A stretch of DNA of 64,000 nucleotides, from positions 106,783,001-106,847,000 of the forward strand of contig NC_092588.1 of the NCBI RefSeq assembly GCF_047663525.1, written 5' to 3'. Origin of the DNA: Anas platyrhynchos (lineage: Eukaryota; Chordata; Aves; Anseriformes; Anatidae). Both the position numbers and the translations under genes were made by a program. The notes beneath the pieces are model-generated. The model did not search any database. It saw nothing but the letters and a program-made list of their open reading frames with translations, and was not told where the DNA came from. Below are positions 25,590 to 39,600 of this stretch, in pieces; the first letter of the stretch is position 1, and every line of letters begins with the position of its first letter.

Positions 25590-28500
25590 TCTTGGCTTCT
25601 TAATTTCAGTGAGGGAGTCCTTCCATGCAGTTGCTTCTGCCTTATTTAAATCTGTATATTTTTTTCCTGATGTAACCTAAAAACATGAAACCAGGGAGCT
25701 ATATCTAAAAATATATAAAATTGATTAAATAAAAGCACATTTTACAACATTTAACATACTTTCATCTGAAAGAATCATCCGAAAGTTCAACAGTGTAGCA
25801 GCTATAGCTCCTTTGAAATTAATAATACTAATATGATTTATATCATCTACAGCTCTGTATCTGAGTTATTCTGTGATTCTTTAAAATCATTGCTCTGAGT
25901 TTTTCCTCTTTAAAAACTGGTTTGACCATTCTGTATGTGAGCCACACCCTGAAAAACCGAAAGACTTTGCACACATAATTTAAGATTTACCCTAGTATCA
26001 GGGTTAAACCTGTCTCAGTCTGTCATTCCATTGCTTAAAGTGCTGTGGAACTCAAGGGTTTCTATTTGCATGTTTAGCAAATCAATTTATTATAACCTGT
26101 CATGGCTTAGAACTTGCTTCCTGCAGTTGGAGGTGTATAGTGTGCTTTTATTCCACTAAAAATACTTGTTAAAAAAATCACAGACTGTTTTTTTTTTTTT
26201 CTTTCCAAGTGCATTGATTGTGGCAAAGAGCGCTGCTTGATAGCTCTGTAAGCCGCACACTCTTCGTTATGCTCAGAGCAGACAACAGACAGACCTCCTC
26301 CCATAAACCCTAAAACGTGCAGGTTTTCACCCAAGTGCAGCTGCTTTTATGTGTTTTGCTGAGGCTTTCAGCAATGCTCACAGTTACTGACCACCAGGAA
26401 CTGGAGTGATACCACTCCTGATTGCTCCTAGACTCCTGAAAAGGTTTTGTGTGAACTAAAAAAACGATTTATTCATTTTGCTTCAGGCTGTCATGATGCT
26501 ATAGTCTGAAACACCCCTAGCTTTAGAGCTGCAGAATCCCTGGGAAGTTCAGGAACCTGACTCTGTGGTGACCTTTTCTGAAAAAAAGGTCAGCATGCCA
26601 CATGCAGACTTGCCAAGTCGACTGCTTTTCCCTGTAGACTAGTGCTTTGTGGTCTTATCCATGGATCTGTTAGGAAACTTGGCCAAGCTACTTTTTGTTG
26701 TTTCAGGCACAAATTGTTTGTTGAATGGAGCTTCGGACTAAATAAGAGTGATTTCAATACAATGGAAGTAAATGTAGAATTGAAAGTGCTTACAAATCAT
26801 CCTGTGGCTCCCTCTACATTATCTCCAAATTTTTACAATTTTAATGCAGATTTCCTAAATTAATTCATAGGACTTGATTCTGTAAAATCTCACTCTCCCA
26901 TTCTCCTTTTTTTTTTTTCCCCTCAAAGTTAAAAGGGGAGTGGGACTTATTTGGTACATTGGTATGTATTGGTGCATCTTCTAACTGTTTGAATTAGCTT
27001 GGGATCAAAAAACAACCTCATTACTGCCACCTCATTATTGCTACATAATTGTTTCCTGTGCCAAAGATTCTTTTAGCTTGTTTTTTATTTCCTCTTTGTC
27101 AGGGGGACTTTTTTTTTGGTACAAAATATGGACAGGCCACCGCTAGGTATTTTAAATACAATCACAGATTGTTTTCTCAGCTGGGGATGGCTTTGGGTGG
27201 CAGTTTTGCTTTGACAGTGGCTTGGGGCTTTTTGATTTTAACTAAAAATTAAATTTGGTCCAGAACAAATGTGTTCTTCCCATCCTCTTCAAACTTCTGT
27301 TTGTGAGATAAATAATCATTAATATTGAAAACACTGCAGAATTTGAAGATAGTATTGTATTAAACTTCTCTGGTATCGTATTTTTCCCTACTTTCCTTTA
27401 TCTTCAGATGAGGTTGTTACCTGTTTAGGACAAGGATTATGTCTTTGGGTAGTATTAATCAGCTAATATATTTTTGGAGACTGTGATATAAATATTTCTC
27501 TTAATATTTTAGAAGTAGGCTCTTATCTGTAACAATTATTTTTACCTATTAAATGTTTCAGGTCAGATTCTCAGTTCTTCTAGGTCACCAGACCTGTACA
27601 GAAAGCTGCAGAGATCTGCTGATTTATAGCTGCTACATGTCTGTCACGGCATTCATGCAATTGTTTGAATGATTTGAAATATAATCTCCAACTAGAAGTG
27701 TACATGCTGTTAATGATTTAAAACTTTATTTATGTGACTGTAGCAAACATATATGCCAGTCAACAGCGGCTTCTGTAATGTATATTGCCAGGTCATTGTC
27801 CAGTCATGCCCACAAAGCCTCCCCAGTAGACACACAATTCAGCTGCTGGCCACAGATGTGCCGTTGGGAAGCAGGGGCTCTGACGCTGTGCTGGTAGGCA
27901 TCAGTGAGCCACGGACTGATCTGAGTGCAAGATGTTATTCTATTAATTTTTTATTAACCACATAGGAAGCCTCTGTCAAGATACTTACAGCAAAGTCGGA
28001 ACGTGTCAAATTCCTGCGTGAGTCACAGACCAAATGTTGTGGATCAAAAGCTCAGTTGTTGAACTTTGCATTGGGCTTTATAAGAATAACTTGCACTTGA
28101 GAGCCTCAGTCATACCTGTCATGCTGCGGGCTCTGCATTCAGACAGCTTTGCAGTGCTACAGCTCAGCACAAATGTCTGTATTTAGAAGGTGTTACGTGC
28201 TTTACGAAATAACTTGCTACCAAACCTGCATATCAGTAGCTATACAGGTAGTGAGTAAAAGCTCACATCAATGGTGAAAAAGCAGTGGAATACGTGCCAG
28301 TTGGCTCTTTGGTTGTTTTATGATACAGCTGGCTCAACTGCCTCAAATCAAGTTTTATGATACAACTGGCTCTTCACTTGTTTTATGATACTTTTCCCAT
28401 CAAGTTGCATCTGTTTCAGAAGAGTGATGGATCTGAATCTGTGGGCCTCCTGTCCTTTGGTATTATCAAAAGGACACAGTGAGGTATTTTGAGTCTGGCA

Positions 28501-29379
28501 GCACTACTGGCTATTTTGGCTGGTGGTGTGTGGGATAAAGTGGGATTGCCCGTTACCAGCTCCATGGGTGTGTTGTAGCAGCAAACATTTGGTCGTCTCT
28601 ATGGGTTGTACGTACTGACAGGACACTTGGGGTGCTGTCCTAAAAAGAGGAAGGAGACTAGAAACGATGCATAGCCTACTGCTCGTATTTACACAAGTGC
28701 TACATTTGAATAATGGAGGCAATGTTGGACTTTGCAGCATGATCCTTGATTCTGAGGCTGTAAAATTATGGTACAGGAAGAACTGAGACTTTCTAACAAT
28801 CGTTTATATGAAACAACTTTTAAAACATTTTCCACAACTTTGTAAATAACCTGCCTTTGCTATGACTACTGACTAATAAAAAGCCTGCTGCCTTATTTTG
28901 TCTGAATAACAGTCATGTAATAGACATTCAGTATTGGTCCACTGTCTTAACTAGGTAAAAATGACCATTAAAACTGCAATAATTCCAGCTCATCACTCAA
29001 GTATTTTGAAAGCACTTATATAATCTGCACTTCTCTTAAAACATGAACTAATACCTGTATTTTTCTAGCTTTTTTTTTTTTTTTTTTTTACAAGAGCACC
29101 CACCACACAATGTCATTGGACAAACTCAGTGAAAGCTACAAAAGAATAAAATATGACCCACTGATACTAAACTTATTTGAAAGTCCCTTCCTCTACACAG
29201 TCCTCTGAGGTGTTTGGGTTTGCAGCTTTGTGGTACCACACCTGTGTTTGTTCCATGGTGAGTGCATCTTTTACATTCCATGCGTAGTCTAGCTTTTTAA
29301 TCCGCATGCGAATGCATGCACATTTATTCACACTGCAGTGAGCAAAAGTCCTCATAAAGAACTGATATACCATGCAACA
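25590..29379. other. Intergenic region
   Basis: This is AT-rich sequence without recognisable genes. It includes a small tandem structure at 28312-28393 (listed separately) and T-rich runs near 26190-26201 and 29070-29089. Open frames are short and have no similarity I can name. Confidence 0.6.
28312..28393. repeat. Imperfect triplicate of a TTTTATGATAC unit
   Basis: GTTTTATGATAC occurs three times within 80 bp. Two copies are followed by A(A/G)CTGGCTC. Spacing is about 41 and 31 bp, as expected for a local tandem duplication that has decayed. Confidence 0.75.
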
Positions 29380-29581
29380 CCTTCATGGAGAGGGTGTTCA
29401 GGCATTGGAATGGGCTGCCCAGGGAAGTGGTGGAGTCCCCATCCCTGGAAGTTTTTTGGGAGTTGTGTAGACTTGGCACTAAAGGACATGATTTAGCAAT
29501 AGGAATTGTTAGGTCAGGTTGATGATTGGACGTGGTGATTTTGAAGGTCTTTTCCAACCTGGATGAGTCTATGATTCTATA
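29380..29581 (+). mobile_element. CR1 LINE 3' end
   Basis: Plus-oriented CR1 3' region. It contains AATGGGCTGCCCAGGGAAGT, the GTGGTGGAGTC-type segment, TTCCAACCTGGATGA and a terminal ATGATTCTAT. It is about 200 bp and 5' truncated. Confidence 0.93.
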
Positions 29582-29582
29582 A

Positions 29583-30771
29583 CACAGTAGATATGTTGTA
29601 GGAAAGTCTATGTAGAAAAGGCTTTTAGACAGCTGTGTTCATTGAAGTGTGTACAAGTGAAAACAGACAACTTTGTCTCAACACTAAAATAGTTTGTTGA
29701 TTAAAAGAAGATACCCAATATGCAAAAAATACTTGTGTTTTAAGCATAAAATGAATGTGTTACATACGTGTTTGGTATTCCACAAATATGTGAGATAAAA
29801 TTCAATATGCAATTATGTGAAATTGTTTACTATATTTGGTTAATTCCTCCCATTCTCTCATACCTTAGTGTTCAGTGATAGGGATTCAAGTCTGTGACAT
29901 CTGTTCTTCACTTACAGTGTGTGACTTTTAGAGTTACAAATGTTCATTTGCAAAAGCAACAGGGAAATATGTACCACATGTAATATAAACATTGTACAGC
30001 ATCTACACAGTGTCAGCTCAGTTAACTAGATGCTGACACTAGATTTATTGGAAGATGAGTATTGAAAATTAATCTAACAAAAATAATAGTCCTTCCCTCC
30101 AAGCCCTTAGAAGACCTTGTGCACTTCATTCACCCTTGTAAATGAACATTTAAATGGACTACATACTTATGCAATTTTTCTGTAAGGAATTTATTTTTTT
30201 TTTTTTCAGAGAAAACATCATTTCAAACAAGGAGAAATGTGGTGGAAGATATTCCTTCCATTTTCATCTCTGCTTAGACAATTTTTCCTTCTTTAATGAA
30301 CTATTTACAGGAGATGCCACTCTTTACAATAGACATATTTTGATAATTTCAATTACAAATTTTCACAAAGTAAATCCATCTTGATCCTTCTGAAATGGCA
30401 AGTAGTTAAAATATATCTTGAACATTTTCCTCCAGTGGTTTCAAATGGTCTATTTAAATGCAGGCTATTCTTACTAATATTCCTTACTGACAATCTCTGA
30501 TATCATAATCTAAATTTATATCTTTCAGGCTGCTAGAGATTGCTCAGTGAATTAGCAACAGAGTACTATTGCTGCTGATAAAATACATTTGTAATTTATC
30601 GTGTTGCTGTATTGCTTTTATGATAGTCTCTATGAACTATCTTCAGGACTTAGTTCAATTTTAACCAGAGATGCAAAATCTGGCAATCCCTGTCTTATAT
30701 TTCTATTCAAAAACAAACAAACAACAACAACAAAAAAAAAAAGTGGAAAACTTATATATATAATAAAACAA
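29583..30771. other. Intergenic region
   Basis: AT-rich. There is a T run near 30191-30205 and an AAC/AAAC microsatellite with an A run at about 30709-30742, directly before the next CR1 copy. No gene was seen. Confidence 0.6.
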
Positions 30772-30774
30772 AGC

Positions 30775-31335
30775 TAGAATCATGGAATATCCTGAGTTGG
30801 AAGGGACCCACACGGATCACGAACTCCTGGGTCCCCAGAGGACCACCCCAAAATCAGCCCATGTGTCTGAGAGCGTTGTCCTAATGCTTTGTGAACTCTG
30901 TCAGGCTCGGTGCTGTGACCGCTTCCCTGGGGAGCCTGTCCCAGTGCCCGACCACCCTCTGGGTGCAGACCCTTTCCCTAACCCCCAGCCTGACCCTCCC
31001 CTGTCCCAGCTCCATGCCGTCCCCTCGGGTCCTGTCGCTGTCCCCAGAGAGCAGAGCTCAGCGCCTGCCCCTCCGCTCCCCTCGTGAGGGAGCTGCAGGC
31101 CGCCATGAGGCCTCCCCTCAGCCTGTTCTGCTCGGGGCTGAACAAAACAAGGGGCCTCAGCCGCTCCTCATATATTTTCCCCTCCAGACCCTTCATCTTT
31201 GTAGCCCTCCTTTGGATGCGTCTCTAATAGTTTTATGTTCCTCTTATGTTGTGACACATGAAACTTTACCCAGTACATGAGGTGAGGCCTCACCAGCGTG
31301 GAGCAGGAACTAGATGAAGAATCCCCAGACGCGAG
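30775..31335 (-). mobile_element. CR1 LINE 3' end, about 560 bp
   Basis: Minus-oriented CR1. On the plus strand it begins TAGAATCATGGAATATCCTG and continues with GAGTTGGAAGGGACCC. A GC-rich segment follows, and the copy extends to GAGGTGAGGCCTCACCAGCG near 31280. The GC-rich open frames at 30782-31280 are this element, not host genes. Confidence 0.93.
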
Positions 31336-31339
31336 CATT

Positions 31340-34300
31340 ATCTTAGCTGAGCTAGTCCCCCTCACCTCCTTTTACAAGCAGCCAAAAGAAGCTCCTTCCA
31401 CCAGTAACTCAGAGGATCTACACGTCTCTTGGCCAGGGAGCAAGATAATTTCCCTAGAATAAAGTCAGGCCTGGGGAAATGACTTTGCATTTTCTGTTAG
31501 ACACAATTCCTGCTTTGTACCAGACTACAGCGTTCAGCACTCATCAAATACCATATAGGACTGCAGTGTTTGTCGTCATCAGACAGCACTTGTCTGATGA
31601 CTACAGGAATGTGACAATAAGAGGAGGATTTTTTTTTTTTTTTGCTTGTTTTATTTTTATTTTAAAGAGGGAAACTATTTGATCGCATTCTTGCCATTTA
31701 ACTTGATGCAACCCTAGATGTAGAAAGTGATTCTGTATTTTGCATGCTGAATATATAATCCCATTCTCATACCTCACTATCAAAGATATCTGGTGATCTC
31801 ATGTGGAAGGTAGAGTGCTGTGTCACAGTCACCATATTTGGTTTCTTTGGAGCTAGGCAACCCCAGCTTAGCCTAATCCATATAACAACATTTCTTATTA
31901 AGAGGGTTCTTTTTTAGAGTATTGGTAGTGCTTGGCAAGTATGGAGAGCTGCATGTGCTAGATGACTGCCTAGTTAATTGTGGAATTTGATTCTCCTTTA
32001 TTTCATGAGCCAACTTGCAGATTCTTTCAAGAGCATTCAAAAAGCTTTTTTTTGAAGCACCAGAAACCAAGCTGGGGAGGACCTTGGGTAACAATCATCT
32101 GTGTTCTGAAGAGCCCAAAGCTGTCCTGACTTCATCCACACTCATGCTTGTTGGAAAATGTTTGTTAATGCATTTTATTAAAATAATCTAGTCTGAAGGC
32201 AAAACCACAAGACCTGATCCAAAGTTCTTTGAAGGTATCTGAAGAATTTTAAATTATTTCCCTGTACAGTGGAGATGGCCACTGTGGCAGGGGAACAGGT
32301 TTTAGGCAGTGTGAAAGTGTCTATGACTCTCTATAAAACCGTTCTTCCAGCCTCTCTTCTACTTTATCTTGCCAATTTCATGCTTGCTTGTATCCTGACC
32401 ACTGTAGTGACCAAATCAGTTCTTAAAGTGCAAGCTCCTCTTGATGTTTTCCAAAGCCTCAACACACAGTTCCTTTTTCATTCTAACAATTCAGAGCAAG
32501 CAGATCAAGGAGTCCTTTTTATCTCTTCCTGTGCCAGGAGTCTCAGAGAGGAAGAGAGGAGCCATCCTCCACAGTGGCAGAGGAGGGTTCCTTCCTTAGG
32601 CAGTTTCTAAACAGGTGCTCCTTTCTGTAGACTGCTTATAAATGAGATTTTTATGAGTTTATGACCAATTTCAAAGTAAGTGCTGGATGCTGACACATTT
32701 TGTCTTTGCTCAACTGTGGACAGTGGGCACTTGTTGCTGAGGAAGTGCTTCACCCAGTCCACTCCAGTGGGTAAATCGGCTTCTATCTGGATTTTATAAA
32801 AAGAGTCTTCCTCCCTCCTCCCTTCACCCCCCCCCCCCCAACCTTCCCTGAACCTTCAAGCATGTTTATTCAAATGACATTGTTGAAGGGGAGCTTATAG
32901 AAGGCTCAGTTAAGATCCTATAACATATAAGCACCTCCCCCTGGCCAGATTTTCATTTGACTTTTGCCAAAGTTAAGAAGGAAAGGAAGTCTAATAGCTT
33001 TGAATTTAATTTTGAGTAAATGTAATTAGATGGCAATTGGAATTACCTATAGCCATACAGGTTTGGTATCAACTTCTGCAAAGCCAAGATAAAATGAAAG
33101 TGTTACCCACTTCTTAAAGGGCAAAACAGTGCATGAGAATAACGACCAAGTGTGTGTCTAAACAGTCATTTACGCAGTGTCTGTGGTTTGTTTCTTGACC
33201 ATGAAAGTCAAAGGACTCACATGTACTGAAGTATGTTTCTTAAACATACAGAAAGCCTTTTCCAAGTCAGTTCCAGAGACAGCAGTCTACAAAAGCAGTA
33301 TAATGATCAGGACAGTGTTGAGCAAGTGATTCTAAACCGTAAATTGAAATTTCTTCTAAATTTCAGATCTTTTGCACACACTGTAGGAGCTTGGGCAATA
33401 TTTAGAGGACAGAGAGCAAGATACACGAGATCTGTGAAAGAGCAAGAGGTGGGATTTGATTATCTGATCATTGTATTTTTGCCACCTTGAGGATTTAGCA
33501 GCATGCCCTCCTCCTGTCCCCTTCCCAGCATTCACCAATAGCCAAAAGAAATGATCAGGTTGGTGCAAATCTTCAGAGGATTCAGATGAGATTCCTATTA
33601 GGGCAAAAAGAGGCTTTGGAAATCTGCTGTCAACCCATTAGCCCCCAAAACCACTCCAAAGTGATGTATTCTAGGGCAGAGAGAGAATGAAAAATATCTA
33701 GAGCACCAAATGTGGCAGCTGGAAATGATTTAAAAAAATACACAAGATGAGTAGGCCAGTAATGTGAGGGGTAAGAGAGGCAGCTGGGAGATTTAAAAGG
33801 GAAGGCCTGAGAGCAGCTGAAAGATGCCAGCAGTCTGTTAAAGAGAATGTCGGAGAGCTAAGTGGCTGTGTGTGTGAAGAGAAAGCATGCCACAATGATA
33901 AGAAAAACAGCTGGAGAAAAACAAAATCTAAAAGCCTCTGAAACAGGAATGGATATGCAAATTCTCTTAATGCTATTGAAAGAGTGAATGAATGAATTTT
34001 TTATTTTTTTTTTTGTCTGCTGCTGTACTTTCCTTGTTTTCTCAAATGAACCTTTCCTCCAGAATCCCCAGGAGTCCTTTGCTACTGCCTCCTCCTCCAA
34101 TTGATCTTTGAGTTTTTCGTTGTTTCCTCCACAGAAAATAGGTCACTCTGAAAACTCCTGTTTACTTGTTAGTAGTCTCTTAAACTACTCTTTTAACAGT
34201 GTATCTTTTCACTTCCCAACCTTATCAAGGCTTTCCCTGCCTATTATTCAGAACGTGGAATCCCTTCAGAGGAATACCATTCTCTGTGAAGAAAATGTGC

Positions 34301-35818
34301 TGGTAGCAGTTGATTTGAATAGCTCAAAATCTCATTCTGGGTAGGACCTATTACATTTAGGTGGCTTTGTATTCCAGAGAGCTAGCTGGAGGAGGCACAT
34401 TTGGCAGGCTTGAATGGTCTGACAAACAGTCTCTAGAATTTGGCAGGGTCTAAAACAGGCTTGTAATAAGAACTTGGTGACTTTGGAAAATAAGCTATAA
34501 AAATGCACAATGGGGCAGATTTTCAAGGCTTTATGCATTACAATTGCACATGTATTTTATTATACATACAGCTTATAATTTAATTCCATACATAAATAAT
34601 AAAGCACCTGGTCACATACTTGAATTCAATTTGGATGTGTGTATCAGTGATGTAAAGGCATATGCCCATGTCTGTATAGAGTAGCATGTTCCTTACCTTT
34701 GAAATTGTGGCTCTGCTGTTTCTCAGCTGTGAAAGCAAGAAACAGTATGTGTGTACTTTTTTTTTTTCCTAGATCATAAGGAGCAAAGAGCGTATGTGAA
34801 ATGAAGAGTACTGGAGAAGATCTTAATACATTCTGTCCCATCAAAAATTGAAATACAACAACATGAAAAGAGCAAACATGCTGTCTAGCCTCTCTGAAGC
34901 TCTTTGCTAATGACCTTCAATGAGCTAGAAAATGTTAGAGAGCGTAGTCTCAGCTTGAAGCCTGAGAGGGGGAAAATCACAGGCAGATTGAAGGATGGAA
35001 AGAAAGTGAAAGAGGGAACAGAGGTAGTCAATAATTATTTTTCAACATCAACAAAACCCTAATCAGGCAGCAAATTTTTGATAGCTTCCATGCTGCCTGA
35101 CCTATGCTGCTATGTCCAGACCAACAGAAAAAAGAGCAGCAACAGCAGTTCTGGAGGGCATGAAAGTAGAGTCACAGAATAAGAACATAGTAGAGCAAAA
35201 GAAAGAAAGAGGTAGATGGTATAAAATGCATAAAAATATATTAGAAAATGCATAAAATATATTAGAATGAACATTTTATGGAAGACGCCTGAATGATTAC
35301 CATTTATTATTGGTGAAATAGAACTCATAATACAGCATATACTAAGTATTTTAAATAAGGAAACTAATAGGTTCATGTCAGATGTCTTACAAGCCAATCT
35401 GATAAAATGCCAAATGAGACACAGAGAAATAGAACTTTTGGCAGGGAAAGTTATGTGTGTCTGGCATAAGGAAATGCATTTATCAGTGAGAAGAAATATT
35501 CACGGTGCAGATTAATTGTTTCTAAAGAAAGTATTTACATGAACTTTTCAGGTACCTGAAAGCTTTTGACTGTGCATTTTAAAATAGAATCTTTTGTTTT
35601 GGAAATCCTTGACATTACATTCCCCTAACAGGAGCAATTAACAAAAGCATAAACTTATGAGAAATTTTACATATATTCTAATGTCACACTTCTTATGATT
35701 AAGTAAATTTTTCTATTGCAATAAGAAATTTCAGCTTCCCTGTGTGATGAACTCCTCATTTTCACCCAGTAGGAAACTGGGCAATTTATTATTTCACATT
35801 CTGGTGTAAATAGAGATG

Positions 35819-35853
<35 letters not shown>

Positions 35854-36454
35854 AAAAAGAGAGTTTATGAGAAATGAGTGCAGGTGCACTTATCTGAAAA
35901 GAAATGAGATAGTGTATTTGAGAAATAATGGAGGAGCCACTGTCTGTCTGTTTTTTTTCAACGCATCACCTTTGATAGTTGAAATAACTCTGCCTTTTAA
36001 ATGTCCTGCTTTTCCGGCCTCTAGGTTAAGAAGATCTGTGCTAGTGGCTTTGCACCACCTTGTGACTTTGGAGAATTTCCCCTCAAGGAGGCTACCCAGG
36101 TTTATGTCCCCATGGTGCTTGAGAGGGGGGATTTCAGTTTTAGAAAGAAAAACAGTTCAGTCAGTTACATTTTTAATTGAAATGGGACAATGATGGATAT
36201 ACTGAATTTTCAGAACCTCCTACAGCAGCAGGATGAACCTGTAAATCTAGACAAGCTGCCGTGAAATCTACAAACTAGAGATGCCTGAGTTTAAATGGAT
36301 TGCAGTCCTCCAATTCCATGTTTGGCATGGTTCCCCCACAGGCTGCCCTTTGAGTGATTTTACTCCTTATTGTTTCTCAGAAGATCCCAAGGTGGGGTGC
36401 TTCCTACCACTTCTCAGGAATGAGAACACCGAGAGAAATTTCAGTGCACGATTT
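31340..36454. other. Intergenic region
   Basis: No gene was recognised. It contains T homopolymers at 31628-31643 and 35822-35849 (28 T), a C run at about 32827-32839, and an imperfect 24-bp duplication around 35225-35270 (AAAATGCATAAAA and ATATATTAGAA units). Confidence 0.6.
35822..35849. repeat. T28 homopolymer
   Basis: This is an uninterrupted run of 28 T. Its length may be affected by sequencing error or polymorphism. Confidence 0.95.
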
Positions 36455-36651
36455 TTCTTACTGAGACGGTTGTGAGGCATTGGAATGGGCTGCCCAGGGA
36501 AGTGGTGGAGTCACCATCCCTGGAGGTCTTTAAAAGACATTTAGATGTTGAACTTAGCGATATGGTTTAGTGGAGGACTTGTTAGTGTTAGGTCAGAGGT
36601 TGGACTCAATGATCTTGAGATCTCTTCCAACCTAGACAATTCTGTGATTCT
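36455..36651 (+). mobile_element. CR1 LINE 3' end
   Basis: Plus-oriented CR1 tail. It contains GGCATTGGAATGGGCTGCCC, CTGGAGGTCTTTAAAAGACA, TTGGACTCAATGATCTTGAG and terminal TTCTGTGATTCTTA. It is about 200 bp and similar in extent to the copy at 29380-29581. Confidence 0.94.
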
Positions 36652-36654
36652 TAG

Positions 36655-39600
36655 ACTCTGGGGAATAACTTGAGCATCACTTTGACATTTCCTTTTCCCC
36701 TCCACACCAAGTTGTTATCAGAACAGGACCCAAAGCTCATCACAAACATTAACATGTACCTACCCATCCCATCCTTCCTGCATATCACACTGAAGAGCAG
36801 AATTATCCTACCGCTATACACAAGCAAGTGTTGGAGTTCAATGCCATAGGACAGATTTTGGAGCAAGTCAGTGCCTAGTAGAGCAAAGTAATGGTTGTAG
36901 GGTTTACCTGCAACTTGCTCTGCTCAACCAAGACTTTGTGAATAGCTCTCTGGAGTTGCCAAACGTTCTTCCAAAGATGAGTGATCTTCTAAATAGCAGG
37001 GTCTGTGAACAATGAAGGAAAACAGTTTGTTTTTTTATTTTTTACATTGTTGCTGATACAGGAATTAAAAGCAAGTTAGTATTATTAAATCTTTTACCAG
37101 GGCGACTGGCAGAACTTGAGCCTTTGCAGGTAACCCTGCCTAGATTTAATAACATCCCACTGAAGAACAATTTGTTCTCTGGTTGGCATGTTTGTCTTTG
37201 GGAGACACCAAATGGGGAATAGCTACCCTGATTCTCAGGCAGTAAAGACCTGGAAAATTTGCTTTCAGTTTTAAAACTCTGAACAATCGTACCATCCTCG
37301 TAAGCACGTTAAATACCACAGTAAATGTCAGGAATCCATGTAAATCTTTTCAAATTTGCAAGCAATAGCACTTTCACTGCCACTGAGCAGCCTGTACTCC
37401 TGACCCCTTTAAAGCAAACCTCTCAGCCTCCAGCAGTCCTCTCAGGGTGATTCACGCAGATCTTCTGCTCGCAGTCTGGGCCTTGGCTGCAGTCCCTGGG
37501 TATGGAGCTGAGCTCCATTGTGCCCAAAGCTCGCTATTCTGTCCTCTCTGCAGCGGCGTCTGTGGTAATTAGGAGCCAAGCAGTCTTCCTGAAACAAAAT
37601 ACTGTTAATACAGTGCAGCTGCATTTCAAATAAACCCTATCTTACATGCTATAGAGGACACAGCGCCTGCTTCTCCCTAACACCACCGTTCCCTGAGTTT
37701 AGGAAGGCTGGATTCCTTGAGGCTCCTCCGCAGACACTGTCTCTCTGCCAACCTGTATTCTTAGCACACTGCTGGCAAGCGCCACTACCATCATCGGAAT
37801 CAGACCAAGGCGCTGCATACGGTCTGCATTATGCAGACGACATGATTCAAGGTCTCCCAAGCCAGCTTGCTTCTTCGAAGTTCCAGTGGGCACCAAGATT
37901 TTCTTCCCCAGAAAGGTACTACAGGGCTGCTTTGTTTGCCCTTTGCTTAGCTTCTATTAAGCTAAACCAATGCGTGCACACAAGAAAGCCTTTCAACTGC
38001 CACGTGCCCTTCGCAGGCCCTCAGCTGAGCTACAGCAGCCCCATGAGGGCGAGCTCCCTTCTGACAGAAGCCCTCTGAAGGCTGGAGGACACACTTCTGT
38101 TTTCACACTCTGCCACTGCTCTCAGAGCTTTACTTTAGATTCTGATTTCTTCTGGCAAGATCCCAGGTGCTGTTAGACAGGAAAATTGCTGTTCTTGATA
38201 AGGTCAGAGGAAAACCAGTTTCAGGATGCAGTAGTGTAAGTGGAACTGGTGACATTTGCAGAAAAATAAAGCCTGGAGATCTTTGTACTCTCTCTTACAT
38301 TAAAAACATTCTGAATTATGATGGCGCTTTGGTTACTGAAAGGATGCTCTTTACAGAATATGTGAAAAAGAGTATATGTATTTACTTGATAAAAGAGTTC
38401 ACTGATGGAAAAAGGCCAGTATTGATGAAAATCAGGAACAACTAATGCTTAAACTTGCATATTGTAATTACCTAGTATTTGGTTTATGAAGACCACGTTT
38501 TCTGTAAACAATGTTTGTAACATATATTCATGCCAAGGAATGGGCACTGCTTTGTAACCATGCATTGAAAACCAGACTGTGGATATCCCTTATTGCACCG
38601 ATGTGTTACTTACCATCTTCCAAAAGTAGGAAGAAAGCGTTGAGCTGAGAGATCAGCCCATTTTTGAGGTCCTTTATCAATAAAGAAATTATAATTGAGA
38701 CTGACCATCATTTTAAAAGGTTTTGAACACACCTTCAGGAAAAGCTTGTGCTTCAACTTGGTCATGTTTGTGGTTTTTCCCTCGCCATTGTTTACTTATC
38801 TGTGTAAAATACCACCAAATTGCCTGACTTTTGTAAGTATTTCTAACAGAGTTGCATTCTTGTGCCAACAAGCTTTGCCTCTAGACTTTCTTTACTTCTA
38901 TCTTCATTCAGAAATATTGCTAGTGATCAAATTAGGAGATGGATTCCAGTGGTTTGAGCAAATAGCCAGGGAATCCCAATTTTTGGCAACAGTATGTCAT
39001 CTACAGCCTTGAGCAAGTAATCAGGCCTCCCTTTGAAGCAGCTGGAAAATATACTGATGCAGTATTCTTTTGGAAACTATTCAATTGTAATGGTTCATGT
39101 CAGCAAAAAATCTGAACATTCAACTCTGATCATTTCTAAATGCTGGGATATTTTGTTTTTGCACAATTTATAATTTATTATTATTTTTTTTTAATGAACA
39201 AAACACAAAATATTTAAATAAAACTTTTTTTTTTTTAATTTTTATTTTTTTTTTCTGGGAGGGAATTGTGTTTAAGCTTTAGCTTATTTTTGTCATTACT
39301 AAAAACCAGGACCCCACCCCCCAAAAACAAAATAAAACAAAACAAGTTTTTGGTAAAATCCTTTATCTGCATTGCTGGGTAAAAACATTTCATGTTCTTC
39401 AAATGTGTCATAAAGATTGATTTGTGCCCTTTGCAAATGCAGAGACAAAGCTTTTTTTTAAAAAATGAATGGCAAGCAGTGAAATCACTGAGCTTTCCTT
39501 ATGATCTACCTCTGTCAGTTTGGGCATTTTGTCGTCTTTTGCTCTGGTCTCAAATGAAGTAAGTGGATTCAGAAGAAGGTGAATTGTGGATAGGAAGGGT

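Noticed and set aside
30782..31280. Open frames of 101-129 codons that look like a GC-rich gene
   Set aside because: The DNA is a minus-oriented CR1 3' end.
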